A stretch of 34,388 bases of DNA from Oscillatoriaceae cyanobacterium M33_DOE_052 (GCA_015296065.1 DVDU01000218.1:1-34388), one strand, 5' to 3'. Positions 7,921 to 16,704 are shown, counted from the stretch's first letter. A program made the numbers and translations. Notes: a model not told the origin generated them from the sequence alone.

Positions 7921-8514
7921 TTAAAATAACTCCCGTCGCCCTTCTAAGGCGCGAGCTAGAGTTACTTCATCGGCGTATTCTAAATCACCACCCATTGGCA
8001 ACCCAAAAGCAATGCGGGTGACGCGGGTAAACGGTTTGAGCAGTTGCCCTAAATACAAAGTTGTGGTTTCTCCCTCGACGCTGGGAGCGATCGCCAAAAT
8101 CACCTCTTGAATTTGCTGCTGACTCACCCGACGCACCAACGCTTGAATCGTTAGTTGCTCCGGTCCGATGCCATCCATCGGCGAAATCACCCCCCCCAAC
8201 ACGTGATACTTACCCTGATACTCCCGGGTTTTTTCCAAAGCAATTAAATCCCGTGACTCCGCCACCACACAAATTGTGGCGCGATCGCGGTTCTCGTTAC
8301 TACAAATTTCGCACAGTGGTGCCGCCGACAAATGAAAGCACTCCCGACATAAACCCACCTGTTGCTTAGCATCCATCAAAGCCTGCGCCAGCGCCTGTAC
8401 CTCCGCATCTGGACGCTTGATGATATACAGAGCCAACCTTTGGGCAGTTTTCGGTCCCACTCCCGGCAACCGCTGCAACTGCTCAATTAAACGAGCCAAA
8501 GGACGAGTATAAAC
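7921..8514 (-). CDS. recR: Recombination mediator RecR
   Basis: RecR works with RecO (and RecF) to load RecA on single-stranded DNA during gap repair. Visible are the helix-hairpin-helix ([17 protein letters not shown]), the four-Cys zinc motif ([16 protein letters not shown]), the Toprim segment ([14 protein letters not shown]) and the C-terminal [12 protein letters not shown]. The first standard in-frame start is TTG at 8499 (192 aa), but it has no ribosome site at a useful distance. The reading frame upstream encodes the family's usual beginning, [12 protein letters not shown], and AAAGGAGG (8521-8528) lies exactly 6 nt before the GTT codon of that Val at 8512-8514, so I place the start there (197 codons). 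GTT is not a normal start; GTG would be expected. It follows the beta-helix gene by 15 nt. Confidence 0.93.
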   Translation of the reverse strand, partial: VYTRPLARLIEQLQRLPGVGPKTAQRLALYIIKRPDAEVQALAQALMDAKQQVGLCRECFHLSAAPLCEICSNENRDRATICVVAESRDLIALEKTREYQGKYHVLGGVISPMDGIGPEQLTIQALVRRVSQQQIQEVILAIAPSVEGETTTLYLGQLLKPFTRVTRIAFGLPMGGDLEYADEVTLARALEGRRELF

Positions 8515-8520
8515 TTGGCG

Positions 8521-8528
8521 CCTCCTTT
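8521..8528 (-). promoter_or_regulatory. Strong Shine-Dalgarno pointing to a GTT codon of recR
   Basis: The complement reads AAAGGAGG, followed by CGCCAA and then GTT-TAT-ACT-CGT-CCT (V-Y-T-R-P). No ATG, GTG or TTG lies within a workable distance; the nearest TTG is about 21 nt away. Confidence 0.75.
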
Positions 8529-8529
8529 C

Positions 8530-10287
8530 CTACTGACACGGCGGCACAGCAAAACCCGTATTGCCGCTCACATTTACGTGACAAGATACCATTATAGCAC
8601 CGCTATTATTGCCCCGATTATTTCTTACCACATTCCCGCTTCCCCCCGCCGTCCCCTTGACCAAAATACTGCCATTTACCTGATTATTCTCAATCAGCAC
8701 ATTTTTCATCCCATAAGGGGCATTATTCGTATCTGCCACCACAAAAATTAAATCACTGTTGCTCACATTATCCAATAAACGATTTCCAGTTATTTTCACA
8801 TTTTCCATATCCCGCACTTTATAAAAACCGATGTAAGAGTTACCCTGATTATTCGCTACTTCGGCCCCTTTAACTAAGGTGCCGCCGCAACATTCCTGAA
8901 TCAAAATCCCCTCACCATCGGTACTCAAATAGTGAGAACTCATAATTTGATGGCGGTAAACCTGATACTGATTACCCACTATCCGCACATTGCTGCCACT
9001 CCAGTCGATCGCCCGATTTTCAAAAGTAGCCGCCCCCCGTGGTTCCTTCAACCCCGTAGGATGCGCCCAGGCTTGCTTACGCGGATTATCTGTAATCTGA
9101 TTTCCCTCAATTACCAACCCATCCCCCGCCGCATGAATAGCCGATCGCATCGTATGATAAATCCAATTATCCCGAATCACAATCCCCCGCCGAAACAAAG
9201 CAGGCTCGACCTCCCGCGTCGCCGCCAAAGCAAAACCCCCAGATTTAGAGCGGTTTACCACAATCCCATAATGGTCAGTATAACTAAACGGAACTTTATT
9301 CCCTTCCCCATAAGTTAGCACCGACTTACCATCAGCGGTCTTCACCTTATATCCCGGTTGCTCGTAACTATCTGTCACCGCATCATTCAGCCGATTATTC
9401 GCCACCAAAATATTTTCCATCCCATTCAGCTTAATATTCGTCGCAAACCGATAACTATAGCGCAGCCAAGCATCCTGGAAAGAAACATCAGGCACCTGCG
9501 GGTCTGGCTCAGCAACGTTATTACTTCTGACCCCAAACACCACCAAATTTCTATGCTTACCACCCTCGGCATCTCCCACTATCCAGATAGCAGCACGGTT
9601 AATATCTAAATTCACTAAACCAATATTGCTATCACCGCTCGGATTTTCTGTAAAAATCTTTTTGAAAGCCGTATCATTAGGCGTCCCATTGCCCGTCAAA
9701 CGCGGTTCATATTTGGGAAACACCAGGCGCGATCGGGGAGCATAACCGCTGGATTTAGCATCAGCCACATTAGGATTATCCCCCCGCAAAACCACCCCAT
9801 TTTTCAGATAAATATTATCCTCAAAATTATACTCGCCCGCTGGGAAATACACCACACCGCCCCCATTCGCCGCCGCCGCATCTCTGGCAGCATTAAATCT
9901 CTCTATATCGGTATTTTTCCGAAAATCCGTGATATTATAAACACAATCCCACTTAATCTCATCTGTCCAGGAATAATCATTACCATATTTTGCCGCCACC
10001 GGATTATCTGTAGGACCGCCGGAAGCACTACCACAATTTTTCCCGGGAAATTGAGCTACTGGAGCAGCGGCGGAAATAGCAGCAGTTACAGGGTTAGCCC
10101 GTTGTTCTGGTGGGGGAGAATTGTGCAGAAAAAGTGATAGAGCATAAATCGCCACCGCAACACAGGAGAAAAACCCCGCTAGAGAGAGTAACTGCCATAG
10201 TTTTCTCTGGCGGCGAGATAGAGAACTCATCCAGCGTTGTAAGCGGCGAATCACCATCATAAAACCAGTTAAATTAAGTCCGATCAT
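8530..10287 (-). CDS. Membrane-anchored parallel beta-helix (pectate-lyase-like) protein
   Basis: About 585 residues. A basic N-terminus (RRLQRWMSSLSRRQRK) precedes one hydrophobic helix (LAGFFSCVAVAIYALSLFL), an uncleaved signal anchor or signal peptide. The exported part begins near NCGSASGG and contains the Pectate_lyase_3-like signature GGGVVYFPAGEYNF, then many short strands with Asn ladders (IVIRDNWIYH, LVIEGNQITDN, VRIVGNQYQV, VKITGNRLLDN, VLIENNQVNG), typical of a right-handed beta-helix. Such proteins bind or cleave acidic polysaccharides; no catalytic residues can be assigned. The start is uncertain: in-frame GTG at 10305, ATG at 10287 and ATG pair at 10260/10257 all lack clear ribosome sites, and the first lies inside a hairpin. 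It sits between msrA and recR, all minus strand. Confidence 0.8.
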   Translation of the reverse strand: MIGLNLTGFMMVIRRLQRWMSSLSRRQRKLWQLLSLAGFFSCVAVAIYALSLFLHNSPPPEQRANPVTAAISAAAPVAQFPGKNCGSASGGPTDNPVAAKYGNDYSWTDEIKWDCVYNITDFRKNTDIERFNAARDAAAANGGGVVYFPAGEYNFEDNIYLKNGVVLRGDNPNVADAKSSGYAPRSRLVFPKYEPRLTGNGTPNDTAFKKIFTENPSGDSNIGLVNLDINRAAIWIVGDAEGGKHRNLVVFGVRSNNVAEPDPQVPDVSFQDAWLRYSYRFATNIKLNGMENILVANNRLNDAVTDSYEQPGYKVKTADGKSVLTYGEGNKVPFSYTDHYGIVVNRSKSGGFALAATREVEPALFRRGIVIRDNWIYHTMRSAIHAAGDGLVIEGNQITDNPRKQAWAHPTGLKEPRGAATFENRAIDWSGSNVRIVGNQYQVYRHQIMSSHYLSTDGEGILIQECCGGTLVKGAEVANNQGNSYIGFYKVRDMENVKITGNRLLDNVSNSDLIFVVADTNNAPYGMKNVLIENNQVNGSILVKGTAGGSGNVVRNNRGNNSGAIMVSCHVNVSGNTGFAVPPCQ

Positions 10288-10312
10288 GTAGGGGGGCAAT
10301 TGCACCCCCTAC
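10288..10312. repeat. GC-rich hairpin between msrA and the beta-helix gene
   Basis: GTAGGGGG (10288-10295) pairs with CCCCCTAC (10305-10312) around a self-complementary GCAATTGC. Similar GGGGCAATT/AATTGCCCC hairpins occur elsewhere in the window, so this looks like a dispersed element. It may dampen expression of the downstream gene. Confidence 0.7.
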
Positions 10313-10331
10313 CAGCTTAATGCTGAGTTAA

Positions 10332-10988
10332 TTACAGAGCCACCATCTCAGGACAACTCACATTTGTGCCACCTAAACCGCAATAACCATTGGGATTTTT
10401 CGCCAGGTATTGCTGATGGTATCCTTCCGCGAAATAGAATTCTGGTGCATCCAGAATTTCCGTGGTAATCTCACTATATCCCGCCGAGGTAAGCGCTTTT
10501 TGGTAAAGTGTCTGGGAAGTAACTGCCAATTCTCGTTGGCTGGGGGAATAGCAGTAAATGCCCGATCGATACTGAGTCCCCACATCATTACCTTGGCGCA
10601 TCCCTTGAGTAGGATTGTGGTTTTCCCAGAAAACTTTCAGCAACTGTTCATAACTGATAACTTTCGGGTCAAATACCACAAACACCACCTCATTGTGCCC
10701 CGTCATCCCCGTGCAAACTTCCTGATAAGTGGGGTTAGGCGTAATACCAGCGGCATAACCCACAGCAGTGATTTGCACACCTTTTTGCTGCCAGAACTTG
10801 CGTTCAGCGCCCCAGAAGCACCCCATCCCAAACATCGCCGTTTCCATCCCCGCCGGGTAAGGTGGTTTGAGGGGGTTGCCATTCACAAAGTGCTTTTCCG
10901 GCACCAGCATCGTTTCAGAACGCCCGGGTAGGGCTTCCTCCGGCTTCGGTAGAGCCAGCTTTTTGCCAAATAATCCAAAGATTCCCAT
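10332..10988 (-). CDS. msrA: Peptide methionine-S-sulfoxide reductase MsrA
   Basis: Reduces methionine-S-sulfoxide in proteins using a Cys sulfenic acid mechanism, recycled by thioredoxin. The catalytic Cys is C57 in MGCFWGAER; further family motifs are TVGYAAG-like [38 protein letters not shown] and the C-terminal [14 protein letters not shown] with candidate resolving Cys residues. The length (218) includes a roughly 45-residue N-terminal extension common in cyanobacterial and plant forms. It is probably the first gene of a minus-strand run with the beta-helix gene and recR. Confidence 0.96.
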   Translation of the reverse strand: MGIFGLFGKKLALPKPEEALPGRSETMLVPEKHFVNGNPLKPPYPAGMETAMFGMGCFWGAERKFWQQKGVQITAVGYAAGITPNPTYQEVCTGMTGHNEVVFVVFDPKVISYEQLLKVFWENHNPTQGMRQGNDVGTQYRSGIYCYSPSQRELAVTSQTLYQKALTSAGYSEITTEILDAPEFYFAEGYHQQYLAKNPNGYCGLGGTNVSCPEMVAL

Positions 10989-11302
10989 AAGCTATAACCA
11001 TGATTGCTGCAGGATATCTTAATTTTATTAAATTTTATTAAGATAATCTTTGTCTTCGTCTCCAGTCCTCCCCGTCTCCTGGTCCCCCATCAGGGCGAAG
11101 CATCCGCGTACCACCAGAAACCGGGTTTCTGGAACGGAGGATCTGGTTCTGGAACGGAGGATCTGGTTAGAAACCCGGTTTCTAGATGAGATTTGGGCGC
11201 GGATGCTGTCGCCCCTACGGAATTACCCTCCCCCCGTCCCCTCGTCTCCCCGTCCCCTGGTCCCCCCGTAGGGGCAACCACGGGGGGATTGCCCCGAAGC
11301 CT
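10989..11302. repeat. Intergenic region of nested inverted repeats
   Basis: No gene is seen in these 314 bases. An outer inverted repeat (GGGCGAAGCATCCGCG near 11093-11108 and GGGCGCGGATGCTGTCGCCC at 11195-11214) encloses an inner pair of AGAAACCSGGTTTCT elements (11116-11130 and 11169-11183). Between these lie two tandem 20-bp units (11131-11150 and 11151-11170) beginning GGAACGGAGGATC. A CCCCGT-rich tract and a GGGGCAACCACGGGGGG element follow, up to the stop of the TonB-like gene. Confidence 0.8.
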
Positions 11303-13447
11303 TTAATAAGGCGGGTTCTCCAGAACCTCTTGCAAATCAAGGGCCGAGGCATCATTTGGCGAGGGTTTATCTTCCACTCCTATCCCTCCCCTTTCCAAGG
11401 GGGGAGGGGGGGATGCGGGTTTTTCTTCTCCCACGGCATCTTCAGCCGGTATCGGTGGCGGCGGCTCACTCACCGCCTCACCTTCAGACCCATTTGGCGA
11501 GGGTTTATCTTCCACTCCTATCCCCCCCCTTTCCAAGGGGGGAGGGGGGGATGCGGGTTTTTCTTCTCCCACAGCATCTTCAGCGGGTATCGGTGGCGGC
11601 GAATCACTCACCGCCTCACCTTCGGCATCATTTGGCGAGGGTTGATCTTCCACTCCTATCCCCCCCCTTTCCAAGGGGGGAGGGGGGGATGCGGGTTTTT
11701 CTTCTCCCACGGCATCTTCAGCCGGTATCGGTGGGGGCGAATCACTGACCGCCTCACCTTCGGCATCATTTGGCGAGGGTTTATCCTCTCCCACGGCATC
11801 TGGGGGAGTTTGGCCATCTTCCCTCCCCCCTACTGGCGACCCACCACGGCTCCCGGTCTCGCGGTTTGGTGCCTCTGTACCCGTGGGGGCAGCAGGGGGA
11901 GAACTGCGCCCAGTGCTTTCTGGGGCGTTGCCTTCGGGCAAACTTTCTTCACGAGAACCAGAGCTATCTGCAGGTGGGGCAACATTACCAGTGGTATTGT
12001 CCTGGTTCTCTTGTGGTGTCTCTTGGCCGGTGGCAGGGGCTTCTGGGCTGGGTTTGCCATTGGGTGAAAACTTGACCCGATAGGAGTATGCCTCGTATTG
12101 ACCAGTGCCCTCAAAATTTTTCACCGATTCCAGAGCCTGAGCGTTGAGAATGTCATAACCGCTGCTTTGAATCAAGTCTGGCCCATAAGCGATCGTGCCA
12201 TCGGGGGCGAATAAAACCGCGATCGCCACGATCGGGTCTTCTTTCAGATTCTCAATTTGAGATGCCTCTGGGGGATACTCCACCTCTTTGGTTTTCAGTT
12301 GCGGCAAAAGTTCGGAGTTGTTGGCAACCTTCTGAGCCTGGTTTAACCAAGACTGGAAGCGCATATTCGCCCACTCAGCCGTAGTGCCCAAAGCGCTGTA
12401 TCTTGTCCCCTGCTGTTGCCTCATTTCCGCGAGCAACCCAGTAATAGCCGGGTTGTCGTTGAGATTAGTTCGCTGCTCCGGCGGCGTTGTTGGCGGCGTT
12501 GTTGGACCCGTGGCAGTATTCGGGGGTGGGATAGGTTGCGGTGGGGTGGTTTCCGGTGGCGGAACTGCAGAAATATCAAAGGGGTTTTCTCCCAAACCCT
12601 CTCCTATCTGGGGAAGTGTGGGTAAGGGGCTGTCAGGACGCTGCCAATTATTGTTATTATCTCGACCACCAGCATTGCCATTACCGCTGGGGAGATTGTT
12701 GCCATTAACATTTAGCCCTGGGTCAGTATTAAATTTAAAAGGCGATTCATTTGGGGGAGTTTGGGGAAATACGGGCGGTGGAGGATTGAAGGTGCCACCA
12801 AAATCGTTGTCACCACCATTTTGGCTCCTCCCGCCCAGATTTCCACCCGGGATGGGTGGCGGTAATTGTGTTCCCCCATTTCTCCCGCTCCCACTGCCCA
12901 TATCTCCAGAGCCCTGCAGGGGTGGGGAGGGTGGCGGTGGATTCCAGTTAGGAACAATACTCACCTCTGGCTGTGTGGGCCAGTTGGGCAACGGGTCCGG
13001 GTTGGTCATCGGCGGCCAGCTCGGCTGCCCCGCCGGTGGCGGTGGTAGCCAGTTGGGGTTAGTGCTGAGGGTGGAAGATGCGGGCCAGCTAGGGATGGTG
13101 GTGGGTGGCGGCGGCGGTAAATCTCCAGCCGAAGTATTCCCCTTGGGTGTGGGCGCAGCTCCAGGGTTGAGGCTGGTTGACGGAGAGGGGAGCAGGGCCT
13201 GGGGTGGCAGCAGTGGTAGGGTTAATTCGGTTCTCGGTGGTGGCTGGATGCGGCTAAGTTGTTCAGGAGTTAGCTGCACCATCGGCACGGGGGTGTTGTG
13301 TTTCTCTTTGGGGGTTTTAGCGAACATGGGCAAACTCTCGAAGCTCACCCCGACTATGCCGTGGATGCCCAAAGAGGCGAGAATTGCCAACCCCGTCGGC
13401 TGACGGATGGGGTCTAATAGGTTTTTCAGTGGCAAAGAGTATTGCAT
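11303..13447 (-). CDS. Proline-rich TonB-like protein with tandem repeat tail
   Basis: A 714-residue protein. A single N-terminal helix (PTGLAILASLGIHGIVGV, about 17-34) anchors it in the inner membrane. Residues about 66-330 are Pro/Asn/Gly-rich and low in complexity, suited to spanning the periplasm. A domain at about 388-465 (VAIAVLFAPDGTIAYGPDL, SSGYDILNAQALESVKNF, YSYRVKFSPNG) resembles the TonB C-terminal fold, so it could pass energy to outer-membrane transporters. Unlike usual TonB, it continues for about 250 residues, including three in-frame 46-residue repeats that contain PPPPLERGG. No ExbD or receptor gene is adjacent, and the ExbB-like gene at 6195 is separated from it. The N-terminal ATG has no obvious ribosome site. 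Confidence 0.72.
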   Translation of the reverse strand: MQYSLPLKNLLDPIRQPTGLAILASLGIHGIVGVSFESLPMFAKTPKEKHNTPVPMVQLTPEQLSRIQPPPRTELTLPLLPPQALLPSPSTSLNPGAAPTPKGNTSAGDLPPPPPTTIPSWPASSTLSTNPNWLPPPPAGQPSWPPMTNPDPLPNWPTQPEVSIVPNWNPPPPSPPLQGSGDMGSGSGRNGGTQLPPPIPGGNLGGRSQNGGDNDFGGTFNPPPPVFPQTPPNESPFKFNTDPGLNVNGNNLPSGNGNAGGRDNNNNWQRPDSPLPTLPQIGEGLGENPFDISAVPPPETTPPQPIPPPNTATGPTTPPTTPPEQRTNLNDNPAITGLLAEMRQQQGTRYSALGTTAEWANMRFQSWLNQAQKVANNSELLPQLKTKEVEYPPEASQIENLKEDPIVAIAVLFAPDGTIAYGPDLIQSSGYDILNAQALESVKNFEGTGQYEAYSYRVKFSPNGKPSPEAPATGQETPQENQDNTTGNVAPPADSSGSREESLPEGNAPESTGRSSPPAAPTGTEAPNRETGSRGGSPVGGREDGQTPPDAVGEDKPSPNDAEGEAVSDSPPPIPAEDAVGEEKPASPPPPLERGGIGVEDQPSPNDAEGEAVSDSPPPIPAEDAVGEEKPASPPPPLERGGIGVEDKPSPNGSEGEAVSEPPPPIPAEDAVGEEKPASPPPPLERGGIGVEDKPSPNDASALDLQEVLENPPY
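11353..11766 (-). repeat. Three 138-bp coding tandem repeats with GC palindrome
   Basis: The phrase CATTTGGCGAGGG begins at 11353, 11491, 11629 and 11767, each exactly 138 bp (46 codons) apart, giving three full units and a partial fourth. Each full unit holds the palindrome-like CCCCTTTCCAAGGGG (CTTTCC at 11391, 11529 and 11667), read in the gene as PPPLERGG. Copies differ at only a few bases, so the expansion is recent or homogenised. Confidence 0.92.
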
Positions 13448-14077
13448 GGCAGGTAGGTCGGTTTCGTCTTAGGGGGCTGGGGTCGAGATATATGGGCTAT
13501 TTTATTTCCGATTTATCTTACTGCTCATTGCTGGTTTTATCAGCGGCAGGGTGATTTTTGATCAATTACATATATTTTGCATAATTTTATCAAAAATTTA
13601 ATAATTTTATTTCAGATAATTTTATCGATAACTCTGGCGAAAATGTTATTTGTCAGTGATAAAGTTTGATTTATTCCTGCTATTGATCTAAATTATCTCA
13701 ATTTAAAGTATGCAAATTAAATGCTATATAATTTTTTATGGCAGATGCCATGACGGGTGGTGAACAATTAGGATTGTATAGCTACGATCGTATTGAGCGC
13801 CAAAAAGTTGCCCACGGGTTGGGGGTTTCGCCCCCCTTTTGTCCCCCTCCTCTGGGGCAACCACGGGGGGATTGCCCCTGCCCCCCTGCCCCCCTGCCCC
13901 CCTGCTCCCCGGTCGGTGAGCGAAGCCGAACCGCTGCTCCCCTGCTTCTTCGGGGGGGTAGGGGGTGAGGGCTTCAGGGGGGAAGGGGCTAAAGCCCAAC
14001 TAAGAACCTAATATCGACTGTCTCATTCTTAATTGAAATAATTATCAATTATCAATTATCAATTATCAATTATTTCC
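13448..14077. other. Gene-free spacer: GATAA-rich AT tract, GC repeats, ATTATCA heptamers
   Basis: No credible gene is seen in 630 bases. 13480-13740 is strongly AT-rich, upstream of the TonB-like gene, and contains eight TTATC/GATAA motifs between 13513 and 13697, including an overlapping group at 13615-13631. About 13850-13930 is C-rich (repeated TGCCCCCC) with GGTCGGTGAGCGAAGCCGAA, an element that recurs at the right end of the window. 14039-14074 is a run of about five ATTATCA heptamers, immediately after the antiporter stop. Confidence 0.75.
14039..14074. repeat. ATTATCA heptamer tandem repeat
   Basis: About five uninterrupted 7-bp units follow the antiporter gene. The period is the same as in the GACAAA-type heptamers of this window but the unit sequence differs. 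Confidence 0.88.
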
Positions 14078-16000
14078 CTACCTGGCGGCTTGGGCTTCTT
14101 TCATCGCCTCTTCTAAAACTGGGGAAGGCATTGGTACTTCTTCCACAGCCGGCAGTTTTTCAATGGTAAGCCGATCGGATGCACCAGAGAGACGCTTCAA
14201 GAGTTTAGGTTTCGGGTCATGGAGGAGATAGATAATCCGATCGCCCGGTTGCCAACTTTCCACCGCCGATGCCACCTGTAACTGCCCTCCCCGTTCCAAC
14301 AACAGAGGCACCAACTCCGCCGCCCGAATTAAAGCCCGCAAATGCGCCTGCTGAAAAGCAAACCCCGCCTCCTTCAGCATGGTTTCTCCCAGCTTCACCT
14401 GACCATCACTGAGATACTGATTCCATGTTTTCAGTGGCAAATCGGCGATAAAGGCTTGTTGCACCTTGCCATTACCATTAGACCCACTCCCTTCCACCTC
14501 GCCGGGGAAAACCGCCAACACCCGAGGCGGCTTGAACTCCTCCACAGCGCGCTGAGCCAGTACCAAATTCACCTCGCCATTGCTGGTCATCGCCAGGAAA
14601 GTACCCACCGAACCCAACCCCACCTCTTCGAGAACCTTGATATCCAGAGCCGAACTCAAGAACACGCGCAAGTTTTCCTGTTCAGCTTGCTTGCAAGCCT
14701 CCGGGTTCGTGTCGAGCAAAACCACCGACTCGCCTCGCTCTTTGAACAGACGACCCATCAGGCGGCTGAGGGGATTTGACCCCACAATCACGGCGCCGCT
14801 AGCCTTAACCGAGGTCAACTGCAGGAAATTCGCCACCGCTTGCGCTGTGAGACCTTGGGCAACCACCGTCATAATAATCGTGAGGAAAACTAGGGCTTTG
14901 ATGGCGTCACCACCGTTAATCCCTCGTTCTGTGAGCAAAATGGAAAACAGGGAAGCCACCGAGGCAGAAACGATGCCCCGAGGAGAAATCCAGCTTACGA
15001 ATAGCTTTTGCCGCCAATTAAAATCGCTGTTGATGGTGCAAATCCAAACATTGAGGGGGCGGACCAGAAACATCAACGCTAGGACGGTGAAGACACTACC
15101 CCAACCCAAAGCCACGATACTGGCGAGGGATAGGTCTGCGGCCAAGAGAATGAACAGGACGGAAATGGCCATAATGGTGAGCTGGCCTTTAAACCGTCGC
15201 AGCAGGCGGACTTCGGGGACGCCGGAGGCACCGAGTACCAAACCGGCGACTACGGTAGCCATCAAGCCAGATTCACTGCGCACAGCTTGAGCTAAGCCGT
15301 ATAATCCCCATAAACCGGCTAAAACTACCAGGTTTTTCAGGTCTTCTGAGAGAAAATTGGCCCGTTTGAGGAACCAGCCGAGTGCCCAGCCGCCAGCGCC
15401 ACCGATCGCGCTGCCTAATCCCAAGCGGATGGTCAAACCGGCGAGAAGGCGGATGGGGTCAGCGTCTCCATTCAAAATCACATCTAGCACTAATACCGCG
15501 AGAATGGCTCCCACCGGGTCGATGAGTACGCCTTCGCCTTCCAGCAACGCCGCTACTGACCGATCTACTTGCACTTGTTTGAGCAGCGGGCCGATGACGG
15601 TTGGGCCAGTCACTACCACTAAAGCGGCGTAGAGGAAAGCGATCGGCCAGGGAAATTCCCCTAAAGCGTGAGCAGCGACTCCCCCCCCGATGAGGGTGAC
15701 AAGGGTGCCGATCGTCACTAAATTGCGCAGCGCTCCCGAAACTTTCCCCAAATCCCGCATTTCCAGGTTTAATCCGCCTTCAAATAGGATTAAAGCCACC
15801 GCCAGGGAGACGATCGACTCCAAACCGTCCCCCAGTAACTGGGGATGGAGGACGCCGCAGCCATCGGGACCCAACAGGATGCCGAACAGCAGCAGGAAAA
15901 CAATGCTCGGTACTTTCATGTACGCTGCCAGCACTTGCGCGCTGATACCTGCGATCATGGCCATAACCATGAGCAGGGTGATGTCAAAAGGCATATCCAT
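14078..16000 (-). CDS. Cation/proton antiporter (CPA/NhaP type) with TrkA-N domain
   Basis: About 640 residues. The first roughly 395 form a multi-helix antiporter core with FGILLGPDGCG, LILFEGGLNLE, VVTGPTVIGPLL and LEGEGVLIDPVGAI, the last with the conserved Asp thought to carry ions in CPA1 members. A cytoplasmic TrkA-N/RCK domain starts near residue 402 (GAVIVGSNPLSRLMGRLF, VVLLDTNPEAC, FLAMTSNGEVNLVLA), followed by a TrkA-C-like segment, so nucleotide or ion control is likely. It probably exchanges Na+ or K+ for H+. The open frame extends to 16093, but the extra 31 residues (starting QGTSDKGQGTRDK) come from heptamer repeats; I prefer ATG at 16000 (or 15994). Confidence 0.9.
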   Translation of the reverse strand: MDMPFDITLLMVMAMIAGISAQVLAAYMKVPSIVFLLLFGILLGPDGCGVLHPQLLGDGLESIVSLAVALILFEGGLNLEMRDLGKVSGALRNLVTIGTLVTLIGGGVAAHALGEFPWPIAFLYAALVVVTGPTVIGPLLKQVQVDRSVAALLEGEGVLIDPVGAILAVLVLDVILNGDADPIRLLAGLTIRLGLGSAIGGAGGWALGWFLKRANFLSEDLKNLVVLAGLWGLYGLAQAVRSESGLMATVVAGLVLGASGVPEVRLLRRFKGQLTIMAISVLFILLAADLSLASIVALGWGSVFTVLALMFLVRPLNVWICTINSDFNWRQKLFVSWISPRGIVSASVASLFSILLTERGINGGDAIKALVFLTIIMTVVAQGLTAQAVANFLQLTSVKASGAVIVGSNPLSRLMGRLFKERGESVVLLDTNPEACKQAEQENLRVFLSSALDIKVLEEVGLGSVGTFLAMTSNGEVNLVLAQRAVEEFKPPRVLAVFPGEVEGSGSNGNGKVQQAFIADLPLKTWNQYLSDGQVKLGETMLKEAGFAFQQAHLRALIRAAELVPLLLERGGQLQVASAVESWQPGDRIIYLLHDPKPKLLKRLSGASDRLTIEKLPAVEEVPMPSPVLEEAMKEAQAAR

Positions 16001-16704
16001 AAGCGTGAGAAAGTGAGCGGGCGATTTAGCTCCGATTGAAACGCCTTGTGTTTTGTCCCTTGTCCCTTGTCCCTTGTCACTTGTCCCTTGCAAAGGACAA
16101 AGGACTAAGGACTAATGACAACTAATGGGATGAGAGCGGCTGTACATCACATAGGAGGCGATGCCTGGAAACTTTCCCAGAATTGGAGCGAGACGCCTTT
16201 TGCACAAGGTACAACCACGGAAATTGACAATGCTAGCGGCACTGGGGCGCTGTTTTCCCGACAAATTCCGAAGGGGTTGTGGGAACCGCCATCGGTTGCG
16301 TAGGGACTGGGCAATGCAGGCGATCGCTGTCAGACATTGCGCTCGACCGGGCGGCTGACAATTAGATTTGCATAATTTTTAGCAATTAGGGGCGATCGTA
16401 CCACCATTGAGCCAGATTCTAGCAAATCAAACCCAATCTTGCTGGGGCTAGCCCAGAAGCGATAGCACAAATGACCAATTTTCTGACTTTTTTATCTCGT
16501 GATACAAATTTCTTATCTAAAAATTTCACCAGGACGAGGTGAAGTCGGCTAATTCACCACAGCCCTCTGTAGGTGCTTGCCAGAGCCTCCCCAGAGAAAC
16601 CGGGTAACAGCCCAAAACCTCCTGAATCGCACGAGATATTGGTTGGAGAAACCCGGTTTCTGGTGGAAGTCAGACTCTGGGCTTGCTAGAGTCAACCCCG
16701 CACC
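16001..16704. other. Gene-free spacer with repeats
   Basis: About 700 bases hold no gene I can support. 16050-16126 is a heptamer array (TTGTCCC/TTGTCAC, then GGACAAA/GGACTAA) that changes orientation at its centre and could fold on itself. A second unit, a partial AGAAACCGGGT at about 16595 and a full AGAAACCCGGTTTCT at 16647-16661, forms a stem around about 45 bases. The remainder is unique sequence with HIP1-like GGCGATCGCT near 16320. Confidence 0.65.
16050..16126. repeat. Inverted heptamer array
   Basis: TTGTCCC/TTGTCAC units at about 16050-16090 are followed by GGACAAA/GGACTAA units, so the two halves are roughly complementary. The left part overlaps the apparent N-terminal extension of the antiporter frame. 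Confidence 0.85.

Noticed and set aside
11186-12067. Long plus-strand ORF with PFQGGRGG repeats
   Set aside because: It is the antisense reading of the tandem repeats in the TonB-like gene and has no domain of its own.
12384-13403. 339-codon plus-strand ORF rich in Gly
   Set aside because: Antisense shadow of the proline-rich region; Pro codons read as Gly on the other strand.
13736-14011. Short ORFs on both strands in the C-rich spacer
   Set aside because: Low-complexity and repeat-derived, with no ribosome site or recognisable domain.
16161-16358. 65-codon plus-strand ORF with AGGAGG just before its ATG
   Set aside because: The spacing is only 2 nt, the peptide is Arg/Cys-rich with no family resemblance, and it covers a HIP1-like site; more likely chance.
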